DNA of 64,000 bases, taken from the NCBI GenBank assembly GCA_002746935.1, contig PDRW01000034.1, positions 1-64,000 of the forward strand, read 5' to 3'. Source of the DNA: Rhodobacterales bacterium (lineage in GTDB: Bacteria; Pseudomonadota; Alphaproteobacteria; Rhodobacterales; Rhodobacteraceae). Shown here piece by piece: positions 10,007 through 19,317 of the stretch (within the stretch, counting starts at the first letter, position 1; the number at the start of each line of letters is the position of its first letter). A program made the translations under genes and the position numbers. The notes under the pieces were generated by a model, which did not search any database, had not been told where the DNA came from, and saw only the letters and a list, made by a program, of their open reading frames with translations.

Positions 10007-10171
10007 GCCCCGGGGCTCTGCCCCCCTGAAAGGATTTCGGCACTGGCGCTCCGGGTCGGGTCGGGGGGCCTTCAAATCCGCCGCCCGGGCACCTACATCA
10101 CTAACGATCGAAACAAGACTTTTACAATTCTGTTGCAGAGTCCACCGGGGGGTTTCCGGAGGAAGGCGGCA

Positions 10172-10666
10172 GTGAGCAGGACGGCCCGAGTGAACAATCC
10201 CGGTATAAACCAGAAGCCGATCCGGCTGGCGGGGTCGGGCAAGCGCGACGTTCGCACCCAGTTCGGTGCGCTGCCCTGGCGGATAAGCCAGGGAAAGCTC
10301 GAGATCCTGCTGGTGACCTCGCGCGACACCGGGCGCTGGATCATCCCGAAAGGCTGGCCGATGGACGGCGCCACACCCGCCGAAGCCGCCGCGACCGAGG
10401 CGTTCGAAGAAGGCGGGGTCGAGGGCAAGCTTTCGCATATGGTCATCGGCTTCTATGGCTATCTCAAGCAGATGGACAAATCCGGCGATCTGCCGATCAT
10501 GGTTGCGGTGTTTCCGATCCGGGTGAAGCGTTTGTTGAAGCAATGGCCGGAGCAGGCCTCGCGCAAGCGCCGCTGGTTTCCGGCCAGGAAGGCCGCGCAG
10601 ATGGTGGCCGAGCCGGAGCTTCGCCAGATCATCAAGTCCTTCGACCCGCGGGTTCTGCGCCGGTAG
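10172..10666 (+). CDS. Nudix hydrolase
   Basis: A 164-residue Nudix-fold pyrophosphohydrolase. It begins at a GTG (10172) placed five bases after GGAGGAAGG, which decides the start. The Nudix box runs from GWPMDGATPAEA to EAFEEGGV. The usual Arg-Glu at its centre is Thr-Glu here, while the metal-binding EE pair is intact. KRDVRTQFGALPWR before the box and the position of RWIIPKGWP resemble diphosphoinositol-polyphosphate-type Nudix proteins of alphaproteobacteria. It probably hydrolyses a nucleoside or inositol diphosphate derivative; the substrate is unknown. Confidence 0.88.
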   Translation: MSRTARVNNPGINQKPIRLAGSGKRDVRTQFGALPWRISQGKLEILLVTSRDTGRWIIPKGWPMDGATPAEAAATEAFEEGGVEGKLSHMVIGFYGYLKQMDKSGDLPIMVAVFPIRVKRLLKQWPEQASRKRRWFPARKAAQMVAEPELRQIIKSFDPRVLRR

Positions 10667-10680
10667 CCAGCACCCCGCAA

Positions 10681-10708
10681 GCCGGCCCCATTGCGCGGCG
10701 GGGCCGGC
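10681..10708. terminator. GC-rich hairpin between Nudix and DUF1178 genes
   Basis: GCCGGCCCC and GGGGCCGGC form a perfect 9-bp stem around a 10-base loop, 15 bases after the Nudix stop. It has no T-run. It may slow or end transcription, or protect an upstream 3' end. Confidence 0.35.
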
Positions 10709-10737
10709 ATGCCCATAGTTGAGGGCGAGGAAAGCCG

Positions 10738-11241
10738 ATGATCCGTTTCACTTTGCAATGCCCCGGAGGGCACCGTTTTGAAAGCTGGTTCCGCGACGGC
10801 CAGGCGTTCGACACCGTGGCGGCGGCGGGCGGGCTGGTCTGTCCGGACTGCGGCTCGACCGAGATCGAAAAGAGCCTGATGACACCGCGAATCCGGCCCG
10901 CACGCGACCGGGCGCAACCACCCGCGCCGGTCCATGCGCAGGCGTCGGCCCCGATGTCCGGCCCGGCCGCCCTGGCTCACCCCCCGGCGGGCGCCCCTGC
11001 CCCGCCTCTCGCGGCCGCAAGCCCGCGCGAGAAAGCCATCGCGGCACTGCGCGCCAGGGTCGAATCGGAGGCGGATTATGTTGGCCTGGAATTCGCCCGC
11101 GAAGCCCGCGCCATGCATACCGGCGATGTCCCGCAGCGCCCGATCTATGGCGAGGCGAAAGCCGCCGAGGCCGTTGAACTCATCGAAGAGGGCATACCGG
11201 TCGCCCCCCTGCCCTTCACCCCCACGCGCAAGGTAAACTGA
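10738..11241 (+). CDS. DUF1178 family protein
   Basis: A 167-residue protein. The N-terminal 50 residues hold a small zinc-ribbon-like module (CPGGHRFESWF, then CPDCGSTEIEKSLM). An Ala/Pro-rich linker follows, then a helical C-terminus with ESEADYVGLEFAREARAMH, characteristic of DUF1178. GAGGAAAG precedes the ATG. The family is conserved in alphaproteobacteria without an assigned function. It lies 71 bp after the Nudix gene on the same strand and could be in its transcript. Confidence 0.85.
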   Translation: MIRFTLQCPGGHRFESWFRDGQAFDTVAAAGGLVCPDCGSTEIEKSLMTPRIRPARDRAQPPAPVHAQASAPMSGPAALAHPPAGAPAPPLAAASPREKAIAALRARVESEADYVGLEFAREARAMHTGDVPQRPIYGEAKAAEAVELIEEGIPVAPLPFTPTRKVN

Positions 11242-11600
11242 AGCCCCTGGACAAGACGTCTCGAAACGCCTCCGGGCATGTTTTCGAAAGTGCCCGGGGC
11301 CGCGCCGGAGCCGCAACACCGCAACACCGCAACACACGGACAGGCCACACCGGGATACACGGGTGGGCGCATACGGGGCGCACATGGGTGGCACACGGGG
11401 CGGTGACGGAAGGCGGCGCAGCGTTCCTGCAACAGCAACAATCCCGTTAGAATTGTCATATTCTTTCCCCAGTGACGCCTTTTCGCCGCTTCAATGCGGC
11501 GCGACAGTAGGCTCGTGGTCAGCGAATGACCATATTTCAGGGCCAGATGCCCGGGAAGAGCCCCGGGCTTCAACTCAGGCATATCGTTCCCCCACCTTGC

Positions 11601-11629
11601 GGCCAGGGCATTCCCCTGGCCGCCTTTTT
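11601..11629 (+). terminator. Rho-independent terminator, copy 1
   Basis: GGCCAGGG and CCCTGGCC form an 8-bp stem with a five-base loop, followed by GCCTTTTT. This is a textbook plus-strand intrinsic terminator. Confidence 0.75.
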
Positions 11630-11651
11630 CGTCTGGACGCTCCCGCGCCCG

Positions 11652-11682
11652 GGCCAGGGCATTCCCCTGGCCGCCTTTTTTT
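11652..11682 (+). terminator. Rho-independent terminator, copy 2
   Basis: The same stem, loop and tail as the copy 51 bp upstream, here followed by seven T residues. The two copies match over their whole 29-base core, so one is probably a duplication of the other. It insulates lysC from upstream transcription. Confidence 0.78.
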
Positions 11683-11782
11683 CCCAGGACACGCCCGCCC
11701 CCCTGAAACCCGCCTTGCCCTTTTCCCACCGCAAGCCTAGAACGCCCGAAACCCGAACTTCCGCAGACCCGGCCCGAGCCCC

Positions 11783-13021
11783 ATGCCCATTCTCGTGATG
11801 AAATTCGGCGGCACCTCCGTCGCCACCCTCGACCGCATCGCGCGGGCCTCGAAGCGCGTCGCCCGCGAGGTGGCGAACGGTTACGACGTCATCGTCATCG
11901 TCTCGGCGATGGCGGGCAAGACCAACGAACTCGTCGGCTGGGTCGAGGAGACCGCGCCGCTTTACGATGCGCGCGAATACGATGCCGTGGTGAGTGCGGG
12001 CGAAAACGTCACCGCCGGGCTGATGGCGCTCAGGCTTCAGGAAATGGACATCCCCGCCCGCAGCTGGCAGGGCTGGCAGGTGCCGGTGAAGACCACCGGC
12101 GTCCATTCCGCGGCGCGAATCGAGGAGATCCCCAACGCCAACATCCTCACCAAATTCGGCGAAGGCATGCGGGTGGCGGTGGTCGCGGGGTTCCAGGGGC
12201 TGGCGAAGGACGGGCGAATCACCACGCTCGGCCGCGGCGGCTCCGACACCACCGCGGTCGCCTTCGCCGCCGCCTTCGACGCCGAGCGCTGCGACATCTA
12301 CACTGATGTGGACGGGGTCTATACCACCGACCCCCGAATCGAGGCCAAGGCCCGCAAGCTCGAGCGGATCTCGTTCGAGGAAATGCTCGAACTCGCCTCG
12401 CTGGGCGCCAAGGTGCTGCAGACCCGTTCGGTCGAACTGGCGATGCGCTACAAGGTGAAGCTGCGGGTCTTGTCGAGCTTCGCAGAATACGACCCCAAGG
12501 CAGGCACGCTGGTCTGCGACGAGGAGGAAATCGTGGAAAAGAACGCCGTTGCCGGGGTCGCCCATTCGCGCGACGAAGCCAAGATGACGCTGATCTCGGT
12601 CGCCGACCGGCCCGGGATTGCTGCGGCAATCTTCGGGCCGCTCGCCGAAGCGGGGGTGAATGTCGACATGATCGTGCAGAACATCTCGGAAGAGGGCCGC
12701 ACCGACATGACCTTCTCCTGCCCGGTTGGCCAGGTGGCCCGCGCCGAACAGGCGATGCAGGCGGCGAAGGCATCCGGCGAAATCGACTACCATGACCTTC
12801 TGGCCGACCGGGCGGTGGCCAAGGTCTCGATCGTCGGCATCGGCATGCGCAGCCAGGCGGGCATCGCCTCGCGGATGTTCGAGGTGCTCTCGCGCGAGGG
12901 CATCAACATCAAGGTCATCACCACATCGGAAATCAAGATCTCGGTGCTGATCGACCGCAAATACATGGAGCTTGCGGTCCAGGCGCTGCACGACGCGTTC
13001 GAACTCGAAAAGGCGGTCTGA
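11783..13021 (+). CDS. lysC: Aspartate kinase
   Basis: A 412-residue enzyme that phosphorylates aspartate, the first step to lysine, threonine, methionine and diaminopimelate. The N-terminal amino-acid-kinase domain starts MPILVMKFGGTSV and contains the conserved GRGGSDTTAV. Two ACT domains follow, around residues 265-335 (SVADRPGIAA) and 345-410 (IGMRSQAGIASRM), consistent with feedback control by lysine and threonine. It starts about 100 bp after the second tandem terminator, so it needs its own promoter. No clear ribosome site precedes the ATG. Confidence 0.96.
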   Translation: MPILVMKFGGTSVATLDRIARASKRVAREVANGYDVIVIVSAMAGKTNELVGWVEETAPLYDAREYDAVVSAGENVTAGLMALRLQEMDIPARSWQGWQVPVKTTGVHSAARIEEIPNANILTKFGEGMRVAVVAGFQGLAKDGRITTLGRGGSDTTAVAFAAAFDAERCDIYTDVDGVYTTDPRIEAKARKLERISFEEMLELASLGAKVLQTRSVELAMRYKVKLRVLSSFAEYDPKAGTLVCDEEEIVEKNAVAGVAHSRDEAKMTLISVADRPGIAAAIFGPLAEAGVNVDMIVQNISEEGRTDMTFSCPVGQVARAEQAMQAAKASGEIDYHDLLADRAVAKVSIVGIGMRSQAGIASRMFEVLSREGINIKVITTSEIKISVLIDRKYMELAVQALHDAFELEKAV

Positions 13022-13261
13022 GACGGGAGCGATTTCGAAAGCGGGAGCGGCCTGGCCCGGGGCCCGCACGGGGTCGAACCCGCGTGGCCCGCACCCGAAG
13101 TGGCGCCCGCCGCCAGACCGCCGCCGAGCCTTTGCGCGATCCCGCGAAACCGGTGCAACGGCCGCGCGATTTCCCACCTCAAACGTTGGCAAACCCTCCC
13201 CCCGCGGGTAACCTGCCCCCGACAGCCCGGACGAACCGGGGCGCAAACGACAGGGACGGAT

Positions 13262-15517
13262 TTGGATCACGGACGTGAAAGCGACAGCCGCAAGCTGCTG
13301 GGACGCCTGCGCGACGCGCTGGCTGGCGATTCTGCGGGTCAGGAACGGCTCGACCGGGTAACCGACATCATCGCCGACGCGATGGGGGTCGAGGTCTGTT
13401 CGATCTATCTGTTCCGCGACACAGAGACCCTCGAGCTCTGCGCCACCGAGGGCCTGCGCCCCGAAGCGGTTCACCAGACACGGATGCGTATCGGTGAGGG
13501 GCTTGTGGGCCGGGTCGCGCGCGACAAGCGCCCGCTCAACACCGCCGACGCCCCTTCGGAGCGCGGTTTCCGCTACATGGCAGAGACCGGCGAAGAGCGC
13601 TATTCGAGCTTCCTCGGGGTGCCGATCCAGCGGCTCGGCGAGAGCCTGGGTGTGCTGGTCGTCCAGTCGAAACAGCAGCGCGCCTATTCCGACGACGAAA
13701 TCTACGGCATGGAAGTCGTCGCCATGGTTCTGGCGGAGATGACCGAGCTTGGTGCCTTCGTCGGCGAGGGCGCCGCGCTCGCGCCGCTGCACCGCCGGCC
13801 GGTCAGCTTCCGTGGCGGGGTTGGCCAGGAGGGCTCGTCAATGGGCCAGGTCTGGCTGCACGAGCCCCGGGTGGTGGTGACCAACCCGATCGGCGAGGAT
13901 CCGGGCGAGGAACTCAGGAAACTCGACGAGGCGATTGCCACGCTCCAGCTCTCGGTCGACGAGCTGCTGGCCACCGCCACCGGGGCCGACAAGGACCAGA
14001 TGCAGGTGCTCGAAGCCTACCGGATGTTTGCCAATTCGCGCGGCTGGCGGCGGCGGATGGAAGAAGACATCGCCCGCGGCCTGTCGGCGGCGGCGGCGGT
14101 CGAGAAGGAACAGACCACCACCCGTCAGCGCATGAGCCAGGTGCCCGACCCCTATCTGCGCGAACGCCTGCACGACCTCGACGACCTGTCCAACCGGCTG
14201 CTGCGCATCCTCACCGGACAGGGCCGCGAGACCGGCGCCGAGATGCCGGAAGACCCGATCCTGATCGCCTCCAACATCGGCCCCGGCGAGTTGCTCGAAT
14301 ACGGCCGCCACAAGCTCAAGGCGGTGGTGCTGGAAGAAGGCTCCGTGGCCAGCCATGCGGCGATCGTGGCGCGGGCCTGGGCGATTCCGCTGGTGGTCCA
14401 TGCCGGGCCGATTGCCTCCGAGGCGCTGAACGGCGATCTGATCCTGGTCGACGGCGAACACGGGATCGTGCATCTGCGCCCCGAAGATGCCGTGGTGGAC
14501 AGTTTCCGCGACAAGATGGCGATGGAGGCGGCCCAGCAGGAACGCTATGTCTCGCTGCGCGACAAGCCCGCCGAGAGCAGGGACGGGGTCCGGGTGGCGA
14601 TGTCGATGAACGCCGGGCTGATGGCCGATCTGCCGAGCCTCGAAAGCTCCGGTGCCGAAGGGGTCGGGCTGTTCCGCACCGAGCTTCAGTTTCTCACCCA
14701 GCCGCGTCTACCGCGCAGGGGCGAGCTTGCCGAGCAATATTCCAGCGTGCTCGACCGGGCGGGCGACAAGGACGTGGTGTTCCGCACCCTCGACATCGGT
14801 TCCGACAAGGTGCTGCCCTACATGAAGGCGCAGGACGAGCCGAACCCGGCGCTTGGCTGGCGGGCGATCCGGGTCGGGCTCGACAAGCCCGGCGTGATGC
14901 GGATGCAGCTTCAGGCGCTGATTCGCGCCGCCGCCGGGCGCCGGCTCTCGGTGATGTTTCCCTTCATCGCGCAATTGCAGGAATTCCACGACGCCCGCGC
15001 GCTCCTGTTCGGCGAAATCGAGCGCGAACGCCGCCTGGGCCATATGCTGCCCACCGAGGTCCGGGCAGGGGCGATGCTCGAAACCCCCTCAATGGCCTTC
15101 GCGCCCTCGCAATTCTTCGCCGAGGCCGATTTCATCTCCATCGGCGGCAATGATCTGAAACAGTTCTTCTTCGCTGCCGACCGCGAAAACGAGCGCGTCC
15201 GCCGCCGCTACGACACGCTCAATGTTTCCTTCCTCAATCTGCTCGAAATGATCGTGCGGCGGTGCAGCGAAACCGGCACCCCGGTGAGTTTCTGCGGCGA
15301 AGACGCCGGCCGGCCGATCGAGGCGGCGGTGTTTACCGCGCTCGGCATGCGCAACCTGTCGATGCGCCCGGCCTCCATCGGGCCGGTCAAGCACCTGATA
15401 AGGCGCCTGGACATGGGAGCGCTTCGGCGCGTGGTCGACGATGCCCGCGCCTCCGGCGCACAGTCGGTGAGACCATCTGTGGTTGAATTCTTGTACAATC
15501 CCGGCAATCACTCTTGA
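13262..15517 (+). CDS. ptsP: PTS enzyme I (Ntr type) with GAF domain
   Basis: A 751-residue phosphoenolpyruvate-protein phosphotransferase. An N-terminal GAF domain (about 20-165) precedes the enzyme I N-domain, with phosphorylatable His365 in the SVASHAAIVAR motif. The C-terminal PEP-binding barrel contains EGVGLFRTE and the catalytic-loop FCGEDAG. In the nitrogen PTS it passes phosphate from PEP to NPr (PtsO). The GAF domain is expected to sense a small ligand, glutamine in studied homologues. The start is TTG at 13262 after AGGGACGGA; the frame is open further upstream, but that part is not conserved-looking. It lies 240 bp after lysC. Confidence 0.95.
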   Translation: MDHGRESDSRKLLGRLRDALAGDSAGQERLDRVTDIIADAMGVEVCSIYLFRDTETLELCATEGLRPEAVHQTRMRIGEGLVGRVARDKRPLNTADAPSERGFRYMAETGEERYSSFLGVPIQRLGESLGVLVVQSKQQRAYSDDEIYGMEVVAMVLAEMTELGAFVGEGAALAPLHRRPVSFRGGVGQEGSSMGQVWLHEPRVVVTNPIGEDPGEELRKLDEAIATLQLSVDELLATATGADKDQMQVLEAYRMFANSRGWRRRMEEDIARGLSAAAAVEKEQTTTRQRMSQVPDPYLRERLHDLDDLSNRLLRILTGQGRETGAEMPEDPILIASNIGPGELLEYGRHKLKAVVLEEGSVASHAAIVARAWAIPLVVHAGPIASEALNGDLILVDGEHGIVHLRPEDAVVDSFRDKMAMEAAQQERYVSLRDKPAESRDGVRVAMSMNAGLMADLPSLESSGAEGVGLFRTELQFLTQPRLPRRGELAEQYSSVLDRAGDKDVVFRTLDIGSDKVLPYMKAQDEPNPALGWRAIRVGLDKPGVMRMQLQALIRAAAGRRLSVMFPFIAQLQEFHDARALLFGEIERERRLGHMLPTEVRAGAMLETPSMAFAPSQFFAEADFISIGGNDLKQFFFAADRENERVRRRYDTLNVSFLNLLEMIVRRCSETGTPVSFCGEDAGRPIEAAVFTALGMRNLSMRPASIGPVKHLIRRLDMGALRRVVDDARASGAQSVRPSVVEFLYNPGNHS

Positions 15518-15581
15518 TTGTTCACACAATTCCTCACAAATTGCTTTCACTTTTCTTTTATGGGGCGCGTTTTGCTGCAAA

Positions 15582-15612
15582 TTGCATTAAGCTGACATTT
15601 ACCGGTTAGAAT
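15582..15612 (+). promoter_or_regulatory. Possible promoter before the small membrane protein
   Basis: The 108-bp gap after ptsP is unusually AT-rich. TTGCAT (15582) and TAGAAT (15607) are the best hexamers, but the spacer is 19 bases, longer than optimal. Confidence 0.25.
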
Positions 15613-15625
15613 CAAGGATGGGGGC

Positions 15626-15886
15626 ATGGACAGGGAGACAGACATGATTCTCTATTTCGTGCTGATCGGTTTTGTCACCGGCGCCGTGAGCGCCACCGCC
15701 GTGCTCACATCCGGTGGCAGCATACCCTTCGCCCTGCTTGCCTATTCGCTCGGCGGCGCCGCCGGTGTGATGCTTCTGGCCGTTTTCGTGGCCTTTGTCC
15801 CGCCCATGCCGCGACCGCGCCGCGGTTTGCCCGCCACCGGCTCACAACACGTGCATATCCCGGTACAGGCCCCGCACCGGCGCTGA
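15626..15886 (+). CDS. Small membrane protein of unknown function
   Basis: An 86-residue protein (80 if translation starts at the ATG at 15644, which has AGGGAG just upstream). Two hydrophobic segments fill residues 7-30 and 35-58 (ILYFVLIGFVTGAV and FALLAYSLGGAAGVMLLAVF). A short basic, Pro-rich tail follows and would face the cytoplasm if the termini are inside. No family is recognised. It stands alone after ptsP, behind an AT-rich stretch. Confidence 0.65.
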   Translation: MDRETDMILYFVLIGFVTGAVSATAVLTSGGSIPFALLAYSLGGAAGVMLLAVFVAFVPPMPRPRRGLPATGSQHVHIPVQAPHRR

Positions 15887-16081
15887 TAACCGGCGCTGAT
15901 ACCGGCCCGTTACCCACCTGATGCGAAGCGGCTGACGCGAGCCTTCACTCCCTGTCCTGTGAACCCGGTCCTGTGAACCCGCGCGCACGCATCCGGCGCT
16001 GTTGGCGCGGGGGGTCTGACTTTCGCGGAAATTCTGCCGCGCCCAGTCCTTTCCCGGCCATGTCTTTGCAGAGCTGCCCGG

Positions 16082-16609
16082 TCACAGCCCCGCCGGGCCA
16101 CGCTCCTGCCCGCCGTCCTGACCACCGGTCCAGCGCCGCACCCGTCCAGACACCCCGGCCCAGGCGCCCGGCACAAGCTCTCGGCCAAGAACGCGGTCGG
16201 GATTGGTTGGCGGCGGCATCCCGACCCCCGGCAGAACCTCGAAACCGAAGCGCGCATAATAGGGCCGGTCGCCCACCAGCATCATCCGTTCCCAGCCAAG
16301 CGCCGCCGCGCGGGCGAGCCCCTCCCGGATCAGCAATGCGCCGAGCCCTTCGCCCTGCCGGGTCGGATGGACGGCCACCGGCCCCAGCAGCAGCGCCGGC
16401 TGTGCGGCCACCCGGACCGGCCAGTGACGAATCGCACCGGCGAGAATGCCCGCCTCGTCGCGCACGGTCAGCGACAGCCCGGCCACCGGCGCAACCCCGT
16501 CGCGCAGCCGGTAGGACGAGAGCGCCTCGCGCCCCGGCGCAAAGCAGAGGTCATAGAGCGCCTCGACCTCCCACCAGTCCGCCGCCGTTTCCTCGTCGAG
16601 ACGAAACAT
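16082..16609 (-). CDS. GNAT family N-acetyltransferase (YhbS-like)
   Basis: A 175-residue acetyl-CoA-dependent acetyltransferase. The core has LLLGPVAVHPTRQGEGLG, where the RQGEGLG loop binds the CoA pyrophosphate, followed by LIREGLARAAALGW and the strand/loop MLVGDRPYYARFGFEV typical of YhbS-like proteins. The C-terminal 30 residues are Gly/Arg-rich and probably disordered. It is monocistronic, on the strand opposite to its neighbours. The acceptor substrate is unknown. Confidence 0.85.
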   Translation of the reverse strand: MFRLDEETAADWWEVEALYDLCFAPGREALSSYRLRDGVAPVAGLSLTVRDEAGILAGAIRHWPVRVAAQPALLLGPVAVHPTRQGEGLGALLIREGLARAAALGWERMMLVGDRPYYARFGFEVLPGVGMPPPTNPDRVLGRELVPGAWAGVSGRVRRWTGGQDGGQERGPAGL

Positions 16610-16750
16610 CCCGCCCGCCTGCCTCCGTTCACACCCCGGTCAATGCCCGTTCAACGCCGCCTCCCGGGCGCCCCGCCCCCCGGTAAGGGGCTGGAAACGC
16701 CCGTAACATGAGCGTAACCACAGGGCAAACCCCGGCAAGGAGGTCCACGC

Positions 16751-17356
16751 ATGTTCTACCGCCCCGAAGACGGCCACGGGCTGCCCCGGAACCCGTTCAG
16801 CGCCATCGTCGCACCACGCCCGATCGCATGGGTCTCGACCCGCGGCGCCGACGGCCATGACAACCTCGCGCCCTATTCCTTCTTCAGCGCCGTGGCCTAC
16901 ACCCCGCCCCAGGTGATGTTCTCCACCACCGGCGCCAAGCCCGACCGCCTGCGCGGCAAGGACACGCTCGGCAATATCGAACAGACCGGGGTTTTCTGCA
17001 TCAATACGGTAGACGAAGAGAGCATGGCGGCCATGAACGCCACCTCTGCCGCCTTCCCCGCCGGTACCGACGAATTTGCCGCCGCCCATATCACCAGGGC
17101 TGCCTGCAAGGAGATCGCCTGCAGCCGCGTCGCACTCGCGCCCGCCGCCCTCGAATGCCGGCTCTCCCAGGTGGTGAAGGCCCGCGGCGATCACAATTAC
17201 ATCGTGATCGGCGAGGTGATCGGGGTGCATCTGCGCGACGATTGCCTGACCGACGGCCGGTTCGACCCCGCAGCCTTCGGGCTCGTCGGCCGGCTCGGCT
17301 ACCGCGACTACGCGGTGCTGCGCGACACGGTGGAGATGGAGCGCCCCGGGGCCTGA
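16751..17356 (+). CDS. Flavin reductase-like (FMN-binding split barrel) protein
   Basis: A 201-residue protein of the flavin-reductase-like split-barrel family. RNPFSAIVAPRPIAWVSTR and NLAPYSFFSAVAYTPPQVMF form the flavin-binding strands, and GEVIGVHL lies near the C-terminus. It probably binds FMN and may reduce flavin or act as a flavin-dependent oxidoreductase. A perfect AAGGAGGT site precedes the ATG, so expression is likely strong. It is convergent with the SulP gene. Its partner oxygenase, if any, is not evident nearby. Confidence 0.88.
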   Translation: MFYRPEDGHGLPRNPFSAIVAPRPIAWVSTRGADGHDNLAPYSFFSAVAYTPPQVMFSTTGAKPDRLRGKDTLGNIEQTGVFCINTVDEESMAAMNATSAAFPAGTDEFAAAHITRAACKEIACSRVALAPAALECRLSQVVKARGDHNYIVIGEVIGVHLRDDCLTDGRFDPAAFGLVGRLGYRDYAVLRDTVEMERPGA

Positions 17357-17384
17357 ACCCCGAACCGCGCCCTGGGTCAACCGG

Positions 17385-19007
17385 TCAGTGCCCGCCGAGA
17401 ATCCCCGTCCGGACGGTGTAATCGGCGGCAATCTCATAGTCCGGGTCATCGTCCGAATCGACCATCAGATGCCCCGCCTTCGTCAGCAGCGCATGGCAGT
17501 CGCGCGACAGATGCCGCAGTTGCAGGAGCTTGCCCCGCGCTTCGTATCGCGCCGCCACCGCCTCGATCGCCTGCAACGCCGACTGGTCGACCACCCGGCT
17601 GTCGGCGAAATCCACCACCACCGAGTCCGGGTCGTTCTCGACGTCGAACAGCTCGGCAAAGCCCTCCGCCGACCCGAAGAACAGCGGCCCCTGGATGCGG
17701 TAGACCTTCTGCCCGTCCTTGCCGGTATATTCATCCGCATGGATCCGCCGCGCGTTCTGCCAGGCATAGGCCAGCGCCGACACGATGACCCCCACCACCA
17801 CCGCGGTGGCGAGGTCTTCGGCCACGGTCACGGCCGTCACCAGCACGATCACGAAAGCGTCGGTCCGCGGCACCCGCAACAGGATGCGGATCGAGTTCCA
17901 CGCAAAGGTGCCGATCACCACCATGAACATCACCCCCACCAGCGCCGCCAGCGGGATCTGCTCGATCAGCGGGCTGGCGAACAGGATGAACGACAACAGG
18001 AACAGCGCCGCCGCGACCCCGGCAATCCGCGTGCGCCCGCCGGATTTCACGTTGATCATCGACTGGCCGATCATCGCGCAGCCGCCCATGCCGCCGAAGA
18101 ACCCGGTGAGGATGTTGGCCGAGCCCTGGGCCACGCATTCCTGACTGGCCCCGCCCCGGGTGCCGGTCATCTCGCCGACGAGGTTGAGGGTCAGCAGGCT
18201 TTCGATCAGCCCGATCGCCGCGAGGATCACCGCATAGGGCAGGATGATCCGCAGCGTCTCGAACTCAAGCGGCACCGCGGGGATGTGAAACGCCGGGAAC
18301 CCGCCCTCGATCGAGGCCATGTCGCCCACCCGCGGCACGTCGATGCCGAAACCGATCACCACCGCCGCCACCACGGCAATCCCCGCAAGCGGCGCCGGCA
18401 CCGCCCGGGTGAGCTTCGGCATCGCCCAGATCACCGCCATGGTCAGCACCACGAGGCCGAGCATGACAAACAGCGGCCCGCCGCTGAGCCATTCGCCGCC
18501 GCCCACACCATGGCCGGTCGCCTCGACCGTGCCGGGCACCTTGAACTGGCTGAGCTGCGCCAGAAAGATCACGATCGCGAGGCCGTTGACAAAGCCCAGC
18601 ATCACCGGATGCGGCACCAGACGGATGAACTTGCCCCAGTGCAACACCCCGACGGCCACTTGCAGCAGCCCCATCAGCACCACCGTGGCGAACAGATATT
18701 CCACCCCGTGTTCCGCCACCAGAGACACCATCACCACCGCCAGCGCCCCGGTGGCGCCCGAGATCATCCCCGGCCGCCCGCCAATCAGCGCCGTCACCAG
18801 CCCGACGAGAAACGCCGCATAAAGCCCGACCAGCGGATGCACCCCCGCCACAAAGGCAAAGGCCACCGCTTCCGGCACCAGTGCCAGCGCCACGGTGAGG
18901 CCCGACAGTACTTCGATGCGCAACCGCGCGATCGTCAGCGCCTCGCCGGGGCCGCGGGGCTCGGGGCGGATACGGTCGGCATAGCGTGCCAGCAGAGCTC
19001 GGGCCAC
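17385..19007 (-). CDS. SulP family inorganic anion transporter with STAS domain
   Basis: A 540-residue inner-membrane protein beginning at a GTG (19007) after GGAGGAG. About 10-14 membrane segments span residues 30-420, with the SulP signature near [21 protein letters not shown] cytoplasmic STAS domain occupies about 440-520 ([20 protein letters not shown]). SulP proteins carry sulfate, bicarbonate or other anions; the substrate cannot be assigned. It is divergent from mtnP across 310 bp. Confidence 0.92.
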   Translation of the reverse strand: MARALLARYADRIRPEPRGPGEALTIARLRIEVLSGLTVALALVPEAVAFAFVAGVHPLVGLYAAFLVGLVTALIGGRPGMISGATGALAVVMVSLVAEHGVEYLFATVVLMGLLQVAVGVLHWGKFIRLVPHPVMLGFVNGLAIVIFLAQLSQFKVPGTVEATGHGVGGGEWLSGGPLFVMLGLVVLTMAVIWAMPKLTRAVPAPLAGIAVVAAVVIGFGIDVPRVGDMASIEGGFPAFHIPAVPLEFETLRIILPYAVILAAIGLIESLLTLNLVGEMTGTRGGASQECVAQGSANILTGFFGGMGGCAMIGQSMINVKSGGRTRIAGVAAALFLLSFILFASPLIEQIPLAALVGVMFMVVIGTFAWNSIRILLRVPRTDAFVIVLVTAVTVAEDLATAVVVGVIVSALAYAWQNARRIHADEYTGKDGQKVYRIQGPLFFGSAEGFAELFDVENDPDSVVVDFADSRVVDQSALQAIEAVAARYEARGKLLQLRHLSRDCHALLTKAGHLMVDSDDDPDYEIAADYTVRTGILGGH

Positions 19008-19317
19008 GTGGGACTCCTCCTTGACGGGATCAATGGGACCGGTGAACCCGGCCGAACGCGCCCCCTACACCCGCCACCCGCCAATGACCACCCCCACCGC
19101 GCCACATCCCGCTTTGCCCGCCCGCTGTCACCCCGGGGCCACGCCCCTCCCCTTTCCTGGCCCAGATCCTCAAACCCGCCCCGGCGGGCCCGTCAGAGGC
19201 GCCGGAGCGGGTCAAACCGCCCCGATCCCCGACGAAACCCGCCATGCGTGCGCGCCTTTCGAGTTGATTTCCCCGGACGGTTTTGCAACCCCTTGACCAA
19301 CGGACAGGGAGGCAGAC
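19008..19317. other. Divergent intergenic region, SulP / mtnP
   Basis: 310 bp without an ORF. It must hold promoters for both genes, but no clear hexamer pair stands out. At 19152-19171 it carries CTTTCCTGGCCCAGATCCTC, a relative of the intergenic motif at 58853 and 62755, followed at 19175-19188 by a short CCCGCC/GGCGGG hairpin. Confidence 0.4.

Larger units (their letters stand above)
11242..11782. other. Long intergenic region before lysC
   Basis: About 540 bp with no convincing ORF. It holds an AT-richer patch (11440-11540), a small hairpin around 11550-11570 (GCCCGGG/CCCGGGC), and two nearly identical T-tailed terminators at 11601-11629 and 11652-11682. The terminators lie 360-440 bp after the DUF1178 stop and 100 bp before lysC, so an untranslated transcript may end here. 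Confidence 0.5.

Noticed and set aside
6254-10543. A minus-strand open frame of 1429 codons across metG, the dehydratase and the Nudix gene
   Set aside because: It is antisense to three genes with clear catalytic motifs, is rich in Arg/Gly/His/Pro, and has no recognisable domain. Such frames are common where third positions are G or C.
13040-13090. tRNA-like GGTTCGA sequence on the minus strand between lysC and ptsP
   Set aside because: The TTCGA loop is not flanked by a proper 5-bp T-stem, and no acceptor or anticodon arms can be folded. It is just an imperfect GC-rich inverted repeat.
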